DNA of 51,903 nucleotides. Origin: Lacticaseibacillus baoqingensis. Lineage in GTDB: Bacteria > Bacillota > Bacilli > Lactobacillales > Lactobacillaceae. Below, piece after piece: positions 7,862 to 16,280 of this stretch. The DNA lies in contig NZ_RHOI01000018.1 in NCBI RefSeq assembly GCF_003946165.1, positions 1 through 51,903 of the forward strand, written 5' to 3'. The translations under genes and the position numbers were made by a program. The notes under the pieces were generated by a model. That model ran no database searches and was not told where the DNA came from. It saw nothing but the letters and a program-made list of their open reading frames with translations. Position 1 is the stretch's first letter, and the number at the start of each line of letters is the position of its first letter.

Positions 7862-9346
7862 GTGAGTAAAGATACGGATAAGGCTTTCTTTGGCCAGCCG
7901 CGCGGATTGGCCACGCTGTTTTTTACTGAAATGTGGGAACGGCTCAGCTATTACGGGATGCGTGCCATCCTGTTATTTTACATGTATTATGCGGTGACCA
8001 AAGGCGGGTTGGGCTTTGATCAGCCAACTGCCGCATCGATCATGTCGATATATGGGTCGATGGTGTACATGGCCGGCGTGGTGGGCGGCTGGTTGTCTGA
8101 TCGCATCTGGGGCAGCCGCTTGACGGTGTTCATCGGCGGGGTCTTGATCATGTGCGGGCACATCGTGTTGGCGATGCCGTTTGGCGCCACAGCGCTGTTT
8201 GTGTCCATCGCGTTGATCGTGTCCGGGACCGGCTTGTTGAAGCCGAATGTGTCGGAAATGGTCGGCGGCTTGTATGCGGATACTGACCGCCGGCGTGACG
8301 CCGGGTTCAGCTTGTTTGTCTTTGGGATCCAAGTCGGCGCGGCCGTGGCGCCGATCGCCGTGCCGATGGTGGCGGACTTCTTTGGCCATAATGGCAATAT
8401 GAACTTCCATGCCGGGTTTTCTTTGGCGGCGATCGGGATGTTCTTCGGCTTGTTGCAATATGCATTAGACGGCAAGAAATACCTCAGTGCCGACTCCTTA
8501 TCACCGCGGGATCCCATTGCGCCGCAAGATGCCAAAAAAGTCACGCTTGGGGCGACTAGCATCATTGCCGCTTTGGCAGTGGTGTTGGTGATCATGGCTG
8601 TCAGCGGCAATTTGAATATTACCAATGTGATCTTGTTGATCACCATCATCGCTGTGATCTTGCCGATCGTGTACTTCGTGATGATGCTGACCAGCAAGAA
8701 AGTGACCAAAGTCGAGCGCGCGCATGTGCTGGCTTATATCCCGCTGTTTTTGGCGGCGGTGATCTTTTGGGCGATCGAAGAGTCCGGATCGGTGATCTTG
8801 GCGATGTTTGCCGAACAGCGCACGATCTTGCATGTCGGCGGCTGGCACTTCCAAGCGTCGAACTACCAGACCCTCAACCCGTTGTTTATGATGATCTTCA
8901 CGCCGTTTTTCGTGCGGCTGTGGAGCAATTGGAAAAAACAGCCCAGCGAAGCCGGCAAGTTTGCCAGCGGGTTAGTGTTTGCCGGCGTCTCCTATCTCTT
9001 TATGACCTTGCCAGGCTTGCTGTATGGCACGGCAGGCAAGGTCAGCCCTTGGTGGTTGGTCGGCTCATGGTTTTTCGTTGAGATCGGGGAAATGTTAGTC
9101 TCGCCGATCGGCTTGTCGATCACGACCAAACTGGCGCCAAAAGCCTTTTCCGGGCAAATGATGAGTATGTGGTTTTTGGCCAATTCGACTGGCCAAGCGA
9201 TCAACTCGCAAATCGTGAAGTTCTACACCCCAGGCACTGAAGTCGCGTATTTCGCGGCAGTCGGGGTGGTCAGTTTAGTCTTAGGCTTCGTCTTGTTCCT
9301 CTTCGTCAAGCCGATCACGCGCTTGACCAAAGTCAGCCTCACCTAA
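7862..9346 (+). CDS. dtpT: Di-/tripeptide transporter, POT/PTR2 family
   Basis: A 494-residue proton-coupled oligopeptide transporter of the major facilitator superfamily, with about 12-14 hydrophobic segments. The N-terminal FFTEMWERLSYYGMRAILL carries the ExxER proton-coupling motif characteristic of POT transporters, and GTGLLKPNVS is the PTR2 motif. It imports di- and tripeptides into the cell. The start is GTG 7862 after GGAGG at 7849-7853. It is transcribed separately from the epimerase upstream, judging by the promoter between them, and closed by a terminator. The pairing suggests uptake and processing of peptides, including murein-derived ones. Confidence 0.93.
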   Translation: MSKDTDKAFFGQPRGLATLFFTEMWERLSYYGMRAILLFYMYYAVTKGGLGFDQPTAASIMSIYGSMVYMAGVVGGWLSDRIWGSRLTVFIGGVLIMCGHIVLAMPFGATALFVSIALIVSGTGLLKPNVSEMVGGLYADTDRRRDAGFSLFVFGIQVGAAVAPIAVPMVADFFGHNGNMNFHAGFSLAAIGMFFGLLQYALDGKKYLSADSLSPRDPIAPQDAKKVTLGATSIIAALAVVLVIMAVSGNLNITNVILLITIIAVILPIVYFVMMLTSKKVTKVERAHVLAYIPLFLAAVIFWAIEESGSVILAMFAEQRTILHVGGWHFQASNYQTLNPLFMMIFTPFFVRLWSNWKKQPSEAGKFASGLVFAGVSYLFMTLPGLLYGTAGKVSPWWLVGSWFFVEIGEMLVSPIGLSITTKLAPKAFSGQMMSMWFLANSTGQAINSQIVKFYTPGTEVAYFAAVGVVSLVLGFVLFLFVKPITRLTKVSLT

Positions 9347-9347
9347 T

Positions 9348-9392
9348 CAAAAAGCCGCTGCTTCAGGGAAGACCTGGGGCAGCGGTTTTTTT
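9348..9392. terminator. Bidirectional terminator between dtpT and the convergent gene
   Basis: CCGCTGC at 9355-9361 pairs with GCAGCGG at 9379-9385, followed by seven Ts on the plus strand. AAAAAG before the stem gives a T run on the minus strand, so it can serve both genes. Confidence 0.85.
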
Positions 9393-9399
9393 CAGCTGA

Positions 9400-9648
9400 T
9401 CAGCTTGCTGGCGGCGCATTGAAATAGCCCGCTGCTTGCATTTTCACCAAAACTTCCATCAATAATGCTTGGCTGAACTCGCGCGTCAAGGCGAATTGAT
9501 AGGCGGCTTGCAAGCGGGTATCCGCATCCGGATTTTGCGCTTGCCAATCCTCTAAGCGTTGTGTCAGCAGGGTTTCGGTATAGTCGGCACTGGCTAAGGT
9601 GTCGGCAGCATCGGCGATCAAGGCACGTAAATTAGGCGCAGTTTTCAT
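9400..9648 (-). CDS. Small hypothetical protein, 82 residues
   Basis: ATG 9648 follows CGGAGGAA at a good distance, and the ORF ends seven bases before the shared terminator; both support a real gene. The product is soluble, acidic and rich in Ala and Leu, predicted mostly helical, without Cys, signal peptide or membrane segment. I do not recognise the family and propose no function. It is divergent from the glycosylase gene. Confidence 0.7.
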   Translation of the reverse strand: MKTAPNLRALIADAADTLASADYTETLLTQRLEDWQAQNPDADTRLQAAYQFALTREFSQALLMEVLVKMQAAGYFNAPPAS

Positions 9649-9711
9649 GAAGATTCCTCCGATCCTTGTGAATAGCTTTCATCATGAGCTCACATACGCT
9701 ATCATATAGGG

Positions 9712-10323
9712 ATGGAAAAGACTTGGCAACAGTGGTGCCAAAGTCGTCCCACCACCGCCTTGGCGCAGGCCTTGCTCGGCGCACGCCTTGACGTCGGGGC
9801 AGCTGGCGGCTTGATCGTGGAAGTCGAAGCGTATCTCGGCGCCAAAGATCAAGCGGCGCATACCTATCAAAACCGCCGCACTAAGCGCAACGAAGCGCTT
9901 TGGCAAGCCCCTGGGACGATTTACGTGTACCAAATGCGACAATATTGTTTATTAAATTTCAACGTGCAAGCGCAAGGCGTGCCTGAATGTCTCTTGATCC
10001 GCGCGCTGCAGCCAGCATCTGGCAGTGCTTTGATGGCTGCCCGCCGCCACCGCACTGGCATCGCACTCGCCAATGGTCCCGGCAAGCTGACGCAAGCGTT
10101 GGCGATCACTAAAGCCGATGATCAAACCACCTTAGACGCCGGGCGCATCCGCTTGACGCTAGGGGTGCGCCGCCCGCAGCAAGTGGCGGTTGGGCCGCGG
10201 ATCGGCGTTCCTCACAAAGGTGCTTGGACCAATGCGCCATTGCGGTTTTGGGTGGCGCATAACCCTTATGTTTCTCAATGTTTTCGGCGTGCAGCAGACC
10301 TGCACCAGGAAGGATGGCAATGA
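9712..10323 (+). CDS. 3-methyladenine DNA glycosylase (AAG/MPG family)
   Basis: 203 residues of the AAG/MPG fold, which flips out and excises alkylated purines such as 3-methyladenine and hypoxanthine. Recognisable blocks are LLGARL, IVEVEAYLGAKDQAAHTY (catalytic Glu), APGTIYVYQMR (the YVY segment of the substrate pocket), RALQP, and NGPGKLTQAL. Length is usual. ATG 9712 has no clear Shine-Dalgarno sequence: GGG lies directly before it, and a possible -10 TATCAT at 9700-9705 would put the transcription start at or near the ATG, so the message may be leaderless. Its stop overlaps the start of the next gene (ATGA). Confidence 0.88.
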   Translation: MEKTWQQWCQSRPTTALAQALLGARLDVGAAGGLIVEVEAYLGAKDQAAHTYQNRRTKRNEALWQAPGTIYVYQMRQYCLLNFNVQAQGVPECLLIRALQPASGSALMAARRHRTGIALANGPGKLTQALAITKADDQTTLDAGRIRLTLGVRRPQQVAVGPRIGVPHKGAWTNAPLRFWVAHNPYVSQCFRRAADLHQEGWQ

Positions 10324-10820
10324 TGACGCTACCTAATATGCTCGATTATATCGGCGATAAAATGGACGCCTTAGATTTTGATGGCGACTTGGAGCTCAAC
10401 TGGGACAAACAAGCCCATGTGATCGAAGTGGAGCTGACCATGTATGTCGACGCCGCAGAAGGTTATGAAGTTGAAGACCAAGACGGCCAAGACGTGTCTG
10501 CCGGCAATGAAGTGGATTATGCCGATGCGATCTTGTTTTATGACCGCACCCGGGTCAAAGGCGAAGATTACCGCGACAACTACTTGGCGATCTTTGGCTT
10601 CAGCGGCAAAAAAGGCATCGAACAAGCCCAAGTCGACGCGTTATTCACCTACATGCAAGACTTGTTAGACGATGGACAAAGCGATTTGTTTGACTTTGTT
10701 GATGGCACTAGCGATGCCGAGACCTTTGAGTTGACGTTTGATCAAGCCAAATACGACGCCGCTTATGCCGCGCAGCCTAACGCGACCAAGCAGACGTTTT
10801 TAGCATATCCGAAGTTTTAA
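10320..10820 (+). CDS. DUF3013-like hypothetical protein
   Basis: About 166 residues, strongly acidic, without membrane segments. I chose ATG 10320 because AGGAAGG at 10306-10312 is seven bases away and the start overlaps the glycosylase stop. In Lactobacillales a DUF3013 protein of this size commonly stands just upstream of prmA; position, length and acidity agree, but I assign the family from memory of that arrangement and not from a profile search. Function is unknown. prmA follows after 16 bases, so the two are probably co-transcribed. Confidence 0.65.
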   Translation: MMTLPNMLDYIGDKMDALDFDGDLELNWDKQAHVIEVELTMYVDAAEGYEVEDQDGQDVSAGNEVDYADAILFYDRTRVKGEDYRDNYLAIFGFSGKKGIEQAQVDALFTYMQDLLDDGQSDLFDFVDGTSDAETFELTFDQAKYDAAYAAQPNATKQTFLAYPKF

Positions 10821-10836
10821 CCCAAGGAGGGCCATC

Positions 10837-11781
10837 ATGGACGACTGGATCGCATTGACGATCGATACCAGTACTGAAGCAGTCGAAGCAGTCGCCAACT
10901 TCTTATTAGAAGCGGGCGCAGAAGGGGTGCAAATCGACGATAGTGCCGATTACGCCCATGAGGTGATCACTGCCACCGGCGAATGGCTGGATCCCAACAC
11001 GATCCCGCATCGCCAAGCAGGCGCCGCCGTCAGCGGGTATTTTGCCCCGCAAACCCACCTTGAGGAATTGCGCCAGAACTTGGCGGCCAAAGTCGCGCAA
11101 CTCGCCAGCTTTGGCTTAGATCCAGGTGCTGGCACCATCACTGTGGCGGATATCGCCACCAAGAATTGGGCCAACGAATGGAAAAAATACTACCATCCGC
11201 TGCGCTTGACGCGGTTTTTGACGGTGGTGCCTGATTGGTCCGACTATCAACCGGCGCAATCCGGGGAGTTGATCATCCGCTTGGATCCCGAAATGGCCTT
11301 TGGTACCGGGTCGCATCCGACCACGGCGCTAATGGTCCAGCTTTTGGAAACCTATATTCGCGGCGGTGAACAGATGATCGACGTCGGCACCGGCAGCGGC
11401 ATCTTAGCGATCGCCGCGCGCATGCTGGGCGCGGCTCAAGTCTTAGCCACGGATGTCGATGACATCGCCGTGGCAAACGCCGAAGCCAACTTGGCCTTAA
11501 ATCCCGTTGATCACATTACCGTCGTGGCCAACGACTTGCTCAATGGCATCGACACGCAAGCCGACATTGTTTGTGCCAATATCTTGGCGGAAGTCTTATT
11601 GCCGCTGATCCCGCAAGTGCCTAGCGTTTTGGCGCCAGGCGGGGTATGCTTGTTGGCGGGGATTTACGAAGACAAAGCTGACGCGATCAAAGCGGCACTG
11701 GCGGCGGTGAACTTGACTGTGGTAGAAGAACGCCGCAGCGGGGATTGGGTGGCGTTAGCCGCCAAGGTGGTGGCACCATGA
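10837..11781 (+). CDS. prmA: Ribosomal protein L11 methyltransferase
   Basis: 314 residues, standard PrmA length. It methylates ribosomal protein L11 using S-adenosylmethionine. The N-terminal domain that holds L11 covers about residues 1-90; the Rossmann domain has [13 protein letters not shown] (about 182), the acidic end of beta 2 in TDVDD, and the family's catalytic-loop motif [12 protein letters not shown] (about 247). AAGGAGGG at 10823-10830 precedes ATG 10837. Its stop overlaps the rsmE start by four bases (ATGA), the usual prmA-rsmE coupling. Confidence 0.95.
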   Translation: MDDWIALTIDTSTEAVEAVANFLLEAGAEGVQIDDSADYAHEVITATGEWLDPNTIPHRQAGAAVSGYFAPQTHLEELRQNLAAKVAQLASFGLDPGAGTITVADIATKNWANEWKKYYHPLRLTRFLTVVPDWSDYQPAQSGELIIRLDPEMAFGTGSHPTTALMVQLLETYIRGGEQMIDVGTGSGILAIAARMLGAAQVLATDVDDIAVANAEANLALNPVDHITVVANDLLNGIDTQADIVCANILAEVLLPLIPQVPSVLAPGGVCLLAGIYEDKADAIKAALAAVNLTVVEERRSGDWVALAAKVVAP

Positions 11782-12512
11782 TGCGCTTTTTCACCCAGCA
11801 GCCTCTGACGCTAGGCGCCAGAGTTACGTTAGAGCCAGCGCTGCAAAAACACGCCATCAAGGTGCTGCGCTTGGCAGAAGGGGCACAGTTTGAACTGGCG
11901 GATGACCGCCAACACGCGTTTGTGGCCACCATTCAAACCACTGCGCCGCTAGTGGTGTCGGTGGATACACCGATCACACGAGTGGTGGAATTACCTGTGT
12001 GCACCCGCTTGATCTGCGGCGTGCCTAAAGGCGATAAAGCCGACTGGATCGTGCAAAAAGCCACCGAGCTTGGCGCCAGTCAGATCACGTTTTTCAATAG
12101 CCAATGGGCCACAGCCAAGTGGAAAGCTGAGCGCGTCGCCAAAAAGCTCACCCGCTTGCAAGCGATCGCCCAAGGCGCAGCAGAACAAAGCCATCGCGAC
12201 CGCATTCCCACGGTCAGCTTTGCGCGGTTGGCGGACTTGACCTTGGAGGAGGGGCAAGTCGGCTTGATCGCGTATGAAGAAGCGGCCAAAGCAGGCGAAG
12301 CGGCGACGCTGGTGCAAACCATCGCCAAACAGCCGCAGGCGTTGGCATGTGTGTTTGGTCCAGAAGGTGGGATCAGCCCGGAAGAAGTCACTGCGTTGAC
12401 CGCGCGCGGCTTCATACCGGCGGGGTTAGGGCCGCGCATCATGCGCACTGAAACCGCACCACTATATTTACTCAGCGCCATTAGCGCGCTGACGGAATTA
12501 CAGGAGATCTGA
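11778..12512 (+). CDS. rsmE: 16S rRNA m3U1498 methyltransferase
   Basis: 244 residues of the SPOUT class. It methylates U1498 of 16S rRNA at N3. An N-terminal PUA-like domain (about 1-70) is followed by the knotted SPOUT domain: [16 protein letters not shown], the AEQSHRD segment, and the SAM-binding [10 protein letters not shown] and [13 protein letters not shown] blocks. ATG 11778, seven bases after AAGGTGG, overlaps the prmA stop; ATG 11781 is an alternative. Confidence 0.95.
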   Translation: MMRFFTQQPLTLGARVTLEPALQKHAIKVLRLAEGAQFELADDRQHAFVATIQTTAPLVVSVDTPITRVVELPVCTRLICGVPKGDKADWIVQKATELGASQITFFNSQWATAKWKAERVAKKLTRLQAIAQGAAEQSHRDRIPTVSFARLADLTLEEGQVGLIAYEEAAKAGEAATLVQTIAKQPQALACVFGPEGGISPEEVTALTARGFIPAGLGPRIMRTETAPLYLLSAISALTELQEI

Positions 12513-12517
12513 AGTTT

Positions 12518-12841
12518 ATGCAAAAATTGCGCACCTGGTCAAAATCAAACGCCGGGATCATTGTTTATGTCAATATTATCCTCACCTTCATCATGCCTTG
12601 GTTATTCAAGCTCATCGGCGCCAGCGTCGCCATGCGCGTGGGCTTGTTGTTTTTTGTGATCGACGGCTTATGGTCGTTATGGATCGGCCATCTCATGCGC
12701 AAAGCCCATTTACCATGGTGGTATAGTCTATTACTCCCGCTATTATTCGGCATCATGGTCTTTTTGCGCTTTGCCAAGTATAACTACTGGTTCTTGCCGA
12801 TCTACTGGCTGCTGACTATGTTGAGCTGGATCAAAAAATAG
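12518..12841 (+). CDS. Small membrane protein, 107 residues, unknown
   Basis: Three to four hydrophobic segments (about 12-30, 36-55, 62-80 and 84-103) with basic ends give a small integral membrane protein. AGGAG near 12502 overlaps the end of rsmE, and ATG 12518 is five bases after its stop, so it is the last gene of the prmA-rsmE unit. I do not recognise a family. Confidence 0.75.
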   Translation: MQKLRTWSKSNAGIIVYVNIILTFIMPWLFKLIGASVAMRVGLLFFVIDGLWSLWIGHLMRKAHLPWWYSLLLPLLFGIMVFLRFAKYNYWFLPIYWLLTMLSWIKK

Positions 12842-12849
12842 AGCGTGAA

Positions 12850-12953
12850 CCGCGGCGCATTTAGGGGACGGGCTAACCAGGCATGGCGGCAGTCGGCGCA
12901 GCCGGCTGATGACGTGACTGATTAGAACGCTCCCCGTTGCCGGGGTGAGCGCG
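12850..12953 (+). repeat. Palindromic repeat A1 (variant, partly degraded)
   Basis: First copy of the family, just after the small membrane protein gene. It keeps the internal GGGGA../..TCCCC and CTAA/TTAG pairs and the fixed strings CGCATTTAG and TTAGAACGC seen in copies B2, B4 and D3, but lacks the conserved ends. Confidence 0.65.
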
Positions 12954-13006
12954 TTTAGCAGAGACTAATTGGGCGTTATAAGGGTGTCTTAGCATCCGCT
13001 CGCCTA

Positions 13007-13130
13007 AACGCGTTCTTGCCCACTGCAGGGGTGCGGGTAAGTCATCTCGACGGTGGGAGGCTGCGCCTCCCGCCGCCAAGCTGACTTACCCAACCCCTGC
13101 ACCCGTGGGCAATCACGCTCTGTACTCTGG
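13007..13130 (-). repeat. Palindromic repeat A2 (divergent, extended stems)
   Basis: A long hairpin: TTGCCCAC/GTGGGCAA, TGCAGGGG/CCCCTGCA, GGGTAAGTC/GACTTACCC, apical GGGAGGC-GCA-GCCTCCC. It ends in CTCTGG at 13125-13130 like the minus-oriented copies at C2, D4 and D5. Its stems are longer and loops less conserved than in the standard unit. It abuts the rel promoter. Confidence 0.65.
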
Positions 13131-13190
13131 TTGCTGCTTTACAAAATTGGTATAATGATCCTACCGGCACGTTTTGACGTGCCTTTTGTC
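13126..13190 (+). promoter_or_regulatory. rel promoter and leader hairpin
   Basis: TATAAT at 13151-13156 with TG one base ahead is a good extended -10; the best -35 is weak (CTGGTT, 18 bases upstream). About nine bases after the -10, GGCACG-TTTTGA-CGTGCC-TTTT (13166-13187) forms a short terminator-like hairpin at the very start of the message. The remaining leader to the rel start is about 120 bases without an obvious ORF. Confidence 0.55.
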
Positions 13191-13307
13191 TATCGGGGCG
13201 GCGGCATTTTAGCCGTCTGGCAGGCGTGCATTGGCCAAATGTGCGCCTGTGGTCTTCCGTGATCGCTGCTGCTGTGCGCCGGTGATCGCGGCTAAGGAGG
13301 AATTCCA

Positions 13308-15545
13308 ATGGCAGAAGAACAAGAGTTAACGCAAGCGCAAGTCATGGACATGTGCCGCGAGTACATGAATGATGAGCACCTCGCCTTTGTGAAGAAGGCT
13401 TATGATTTTGCGGCATATGTCCACAAGGAACAATTCCGCAAATCAGGGGAACCGTATATCATCCATCCCGTGCAAGTGGCCGGGATCTTAGCAGAGTTGA
13501 AAATGGACCCGGTGACCGTCGCGTCTGGGTATTTGCATGATGTCGTCGAAGACACCAACATTACCTTAGGCGACATCCAAGAAGTGTTTGGCAAAGAAAC
13601 GGCGGTGATCGTCGATGGCTTGACCAAGCTGAGCAAGGTCACGTATGTGGCGCATAAAGACGAACTGGCTGAAAATCACCGGAAAATGCTCCTGGCCATG
13701 GCCAAGGACATGCGGGTCATTTTGGTCAAACTCGCCGATCGCTTGCACAACATGCGCACCTTGATGCACCTGCGTCCGGATAAACAGCGCCGCATCGCCA
13801 ATGAAACTTTGGAGATCTATGCGCCATTAGCGGATCGCTTAGGGATCAGTACCATCAAGTGGGAACTCGAAGACCTCAGCTTGCGCTACCTTAACCCGCA
13901 ACAATACTACCGCATCGCGCAGTTGATGAAATCTAAGCGCACCGAACGAGAAGCGTATATCGCCGGGGCGATCAAGGAGATCAACGCGGCGTTAGCAGAT
14001 CTCAACATGAAATATGAGATCTACGGCCGCCCGAAGCACATCTATTCGATTTACAAAAAAATGCGCGACAAGCACAAGCAATTCGATGAACTCTATGATC
14101 TGCTGGCAGTGCGGGTGATCACCGAAACCATCAAGGACTGTTATGCCGTGCTTGGCGCCATTCACACGAAATGGAAGCCGATGCCTGGCCGCTTCAAGGA
14201 TTATATCGCCATGCCTAAGGCGAACATGTATCAATCCTTGCACACCACCGTGATCGGGCCGAAAGGCAAGCCGCTGGAAGTGCAGATCCGGACGCAAGAA
14301 ATGCACCATGTGGCTGAATATGGGGTCGCGGCGCACTGGGCGTATAAAGAAGGCCAGACCCAAGAAGTCCAATACGACAAGTCAGGGAAGAAACTTGACA
14401 TGTTCCGTGAGATCTTGGAACTGCAAGACGAAACCGATGACGCCAATGACTTCATGGAAAGCGTCAAAGGCGACATTTTCACCGATCGTGTCTATGTGTT
14501 CACCCCGAAAGGCGACGTCTACGAGCTGCCAAAAGGCTCTGGGCCGCTGGATTTTGCCTATTTGATCCACACCGACGTCGGCAATAAAACCGTCGGCGCC
14601 AAAGTCAACGGCAAGATCGTCCCGCTGAACTACCAGCTCAAAAACGGCGACATTGTCGAAGTCTTGACCTCCACCGGCTCCAAGCCCAGCCGAGATTGGG
14701 TCAACTTGGTGTTCACTTCGCGGGCGCGCAACAAGATCCGCCGGTATTTCAAGCAAGAAGACAAAGAAGAAAATGCCGTCAAAGGCCGCGACATGCTGGA
14801 ACATCAGCTGCTTGAAAACGGCTATGCGCCAAAAGATTTCTTTGCGCCAAAACCCGCGATGGCTGAGCTGCTCAAGCGCTTGAACTTCACCCAAGAGTCG
14901 GAATTGATGAGTGCCATTGGCTATGGCGAATACACGCCGAAGATCATCGCCAACCGCCTCACGGAAAAAGTCCGCCGCGAAAAAGAAAAAGCCGACCAAG
15001 CCGCCAAAGAAAAGGCGATCTTAGAAGCCCATCAAAAAGTGACCACCATGGCCCGCGACAACAAACAAGCCGCCAAGCCAGTGTCGCGCACTCAAGAAGG
15101 CATCGTCATCGAAGGTGTCGACAACTTGCTGGTGCACTTGGCCAAGTGCTGCAACCCGGTACCTGGCGATCCCATCGTCGGCTACGTCACCAAAGGCCGC
15201 GGCGTCACCATCCACCGCACCGACTGCCCGAATGTGGCCGCCGATTCCGAAATGGCCGGCCGCTTGATCGAAGTCGGCTGGCAAAACCTCAACGATCAAA
15301 GTCAGCTCTTTGACACTGATCTTGAGATCTACGGCTACAACCGCTCCGGCTTGCTCAACGACGTCTTACAAAGCCTCAACGCCCAAACCAAAAACCTCAA
15401 CAACGTCGTCGGCCGCGTCGACCACGACAAAATGGCCGACATCCACGTCACCGTAGGCATCCGCAACCTCGCACACCTGGATCGCTTAATGGATGCGGTG
15501 AAAAATATCCCGGATATTTACGAAGTCAAACGGACACAAGGATAG
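13308..15545 (+). CDS. rel: Bifunctional (p)ppGpp synthetase/hydrolase
   Basis: 745 residues, full-length long RSH protein controlling the stringent response. The N-terminal HD hydrolase has HPVQVA, HDVVED (about 77-82) and KLADRLHNMRTL (about 140-150). The synthetase has GRPKHIYSIYKKM (about 239) and the RFKDYIAMPK.N.YQSLHT block. The TGS domain is at about 388-450 and the C-terminal zinc-finger/ACT region at about 600-745 (KCCNPVPGDPI). Both catalytic halves look intact. ATG 13308 follows AAGGAGG. In related bacteria dtd follows directly; here six palindromic repeats (735 bases) intervene, starting on the base after the stop codon. Confidence 0.97.
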   Translation: MAEEQELTQAQVMDMCREYMNDEHLAFVKKAYDFAAYVHKEQFRKSGEPYIIHPVQVAGILAELKMDPVTVASGYLHDVVEDTNITLGDIQEVFGKETAVIVDGLTKLSKVTYVAHKDELAENHRKMLLAMAKDMRVILVKLADRLHNMRTLMHLRPDKQRRIANETLEIYAPLADRLGISTIKWELEDLSLRYLNPQQYYRIAQLMKSKRTEREAYIAGAIKEINAALADLNMKYEIYGRPKHIYSIYKKMRDKHKQFDELYDLLAVRVITETIKDCYAVLGAIHTKWKPMPGRFKDYIAMPKANMYQSLHTTVIGPKGKPLEVQIRTQEMHHVAEYGVAAHWAYKEGQTQEVQYDKSGKKLDMFREILELQDETDDANDFMESVKGDIFTDRVYVFTPKGDVYELPKGSGPLDFAYLIHTDVGNKTVGAKVNGKIVPLNYQLKNGDIVEVLTSTGSKPSRDWVNLVFTSRARNKIRRYFKQEDKEENAVKGRDMLEHQLLENGYAPKDFFAPKPAMAELLKRLNFTQESELMSAIGYGEYTPKIIANRLTEKVRREKEKADQAAKEKAILEAHQKVTTMARDNKQAAKPVSRTQEGIVIEGVDNLLVHLAKCCNPVPGDPIVGYVTKGRGVTIHRTDCPNVAADSEMAGRLIEVGWQNLNDQSQLFDTDLEIYGYNRSGLLNDVLQSLNAQTKNLNNVVGRVDHDKMADIHVTVGIRNLAHLDRLMDAVKNIPDIYEVKRTQG

Positions 15546-15661
15546 CCAGAGCGGAGCAAGCCGGTTTTAGCAATGTGGCTAAGGCGGCCTGGGTGCGTCG
15601 CGGCACGCGGCGTGACCGGGACGACTTAGCCGCAATTGCGTTGGCTTGCGCAGCTCGACGA
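15546..15661 (+). repeat. Palindromic repeat B1
   Basis: Standard unit starting directly after the rel stop. Stems: GAGC/GCTC, GCAAGCC/GGCTTGC, GCAAT/ATTGC, GGCTAAG/CTTAGCC, apical GTCGCG-GCA-CGCGGC. Loops GGA/GCA, GGTTTTA/GTT, GT/GCA. Confidence 0.9.
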
Positions 15662-15668
15662 AAAAACC

Positions 15669-15786
15669 CCAGAGCGGAGCACCGCGGTTATGGGTGACGG
15701 GCTAACAGGGCTTGGTGGTGGGTGGCGCAGCCACACGCTGCCGAGACCGGTTAGAACGCTCACCCATGCGGGGCGCAACTCGACGA
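15669..15786 (+). repeat. Palindromic repeat B2 (variant form)
   Basis: Conserved ends. Inner stems GCACCGC/GCGGGGC (one mismatch), TGGGTGA/TCACCCA, CTAAC/GTTAG, apical GGGTGGC-GCA-GCCAC. The order of the middle stems differs from the standard unit. Confidence 0.85.
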
Positions 15787-15791
15787 AAAAC

Positions 15792-15911
15792 CCAGAGCGG
15801 AGTGGTGCGCATTTAGGCATGTGCATAAGGCGGGTTGGGTGCGTGATGGCAACGCCATCGCGTGCACGAGACGACTTATGCGCAATGCCATTGCACCACG
15901 CAGCTCGACGA
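15792..15911 (+). repeat. Palindromic repeat B3
   Basis: Standard unit. Stems GAGC/GCTC, GTGGTGC/GCACCAC, GGCAT/ATGCC, GCATAAG/CTTATGC, apical GATGGC-AA-CGCCATC. Confidence 0.9.
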
Positions 15912-15915
15912 CAAC

Positions 15916-16033
15916 CCAGAGCAAAGCACCGCGCATTTAGGGGAGTGACTAAGGCTGCGTGACGCGGTTCGGCGAAGCCGGATCGTGACGCGAAAACTTA
16001 GACGCCTCCCCGTTGCGGGGCGCAGCTCGACGA
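15916..16033 (+). repeat. Palindromic repeat B4
   Basis: Stems GAGC/GCTC, GCACCGC/GCGGGGC (one mismatch), GGGGA/TCCCC, CTAAG/CTTAG, apical CGGC-GAA-GCCG. The first loop is AAA/GCA instead of GGA/GCA. Confidence 0.85.
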
Positions 16034-16037
16034 TGAA

Positions 16038-16156
16038 CCAGAGCGGAGTGGTGCGCGTTTAGGCATGTGCATAAGGCGGGTTGGGTGCGTGGTGGCAACG
16101 CCATCGCGTGCACGAGACGACTTATGCGCAATGCCGTTGCACCACGTAGCTCGACG
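16038..16156 (+). repeat. Palindromic repeat B5
   Basis: Near-identical to B3: GTGGTGC/GCACCAC, GGCAT/ATGCC, GCATAAG/CTTATGC. A few loop changes (GCGTTTA, GTA). Confidence 0.9.
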
Positions 16157-16163
16157 AAGAAAC

Positions 16164-16264
16164 CCCCGCGGTTATGGGTGACGGGCTATCAGAGCTTGGT
16201 GATGGGTGGCACAGCCACACGCTGCAAAGACCAGTTAGAACGCTTGCCCAGCCGCTACATAACC
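16164..16264 (+). repeat. Palindromic repeat B6 (ends lost)
   Basis: Core of the B2-type variant (GGTTATGGGTGACGGGCTA, apical GGGTGGC-ACA-GCCAC) without the conserved CCAGAGCGG and GCTCGACGA ends. It runs to six bases before the dtd ribosome binding site. Confidence 0.75.
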
Positions 16265-16280
16265 TGATCAGGAGGCAATT

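Noticed and set aside
13053-13262. 69-codon ORF across repeat A2 and the rel leader
   Set aside because: It depends on the palindrome sequence and spans the promoter; no ribosome binding site.
15546-16264. tRNA cluster or CRISPR in the repeat array
   Set aside because: Units are about 117-bp hairpins without cloverleaf arms or TTCGA-type T loops in the right place, and there are no spacers between them.
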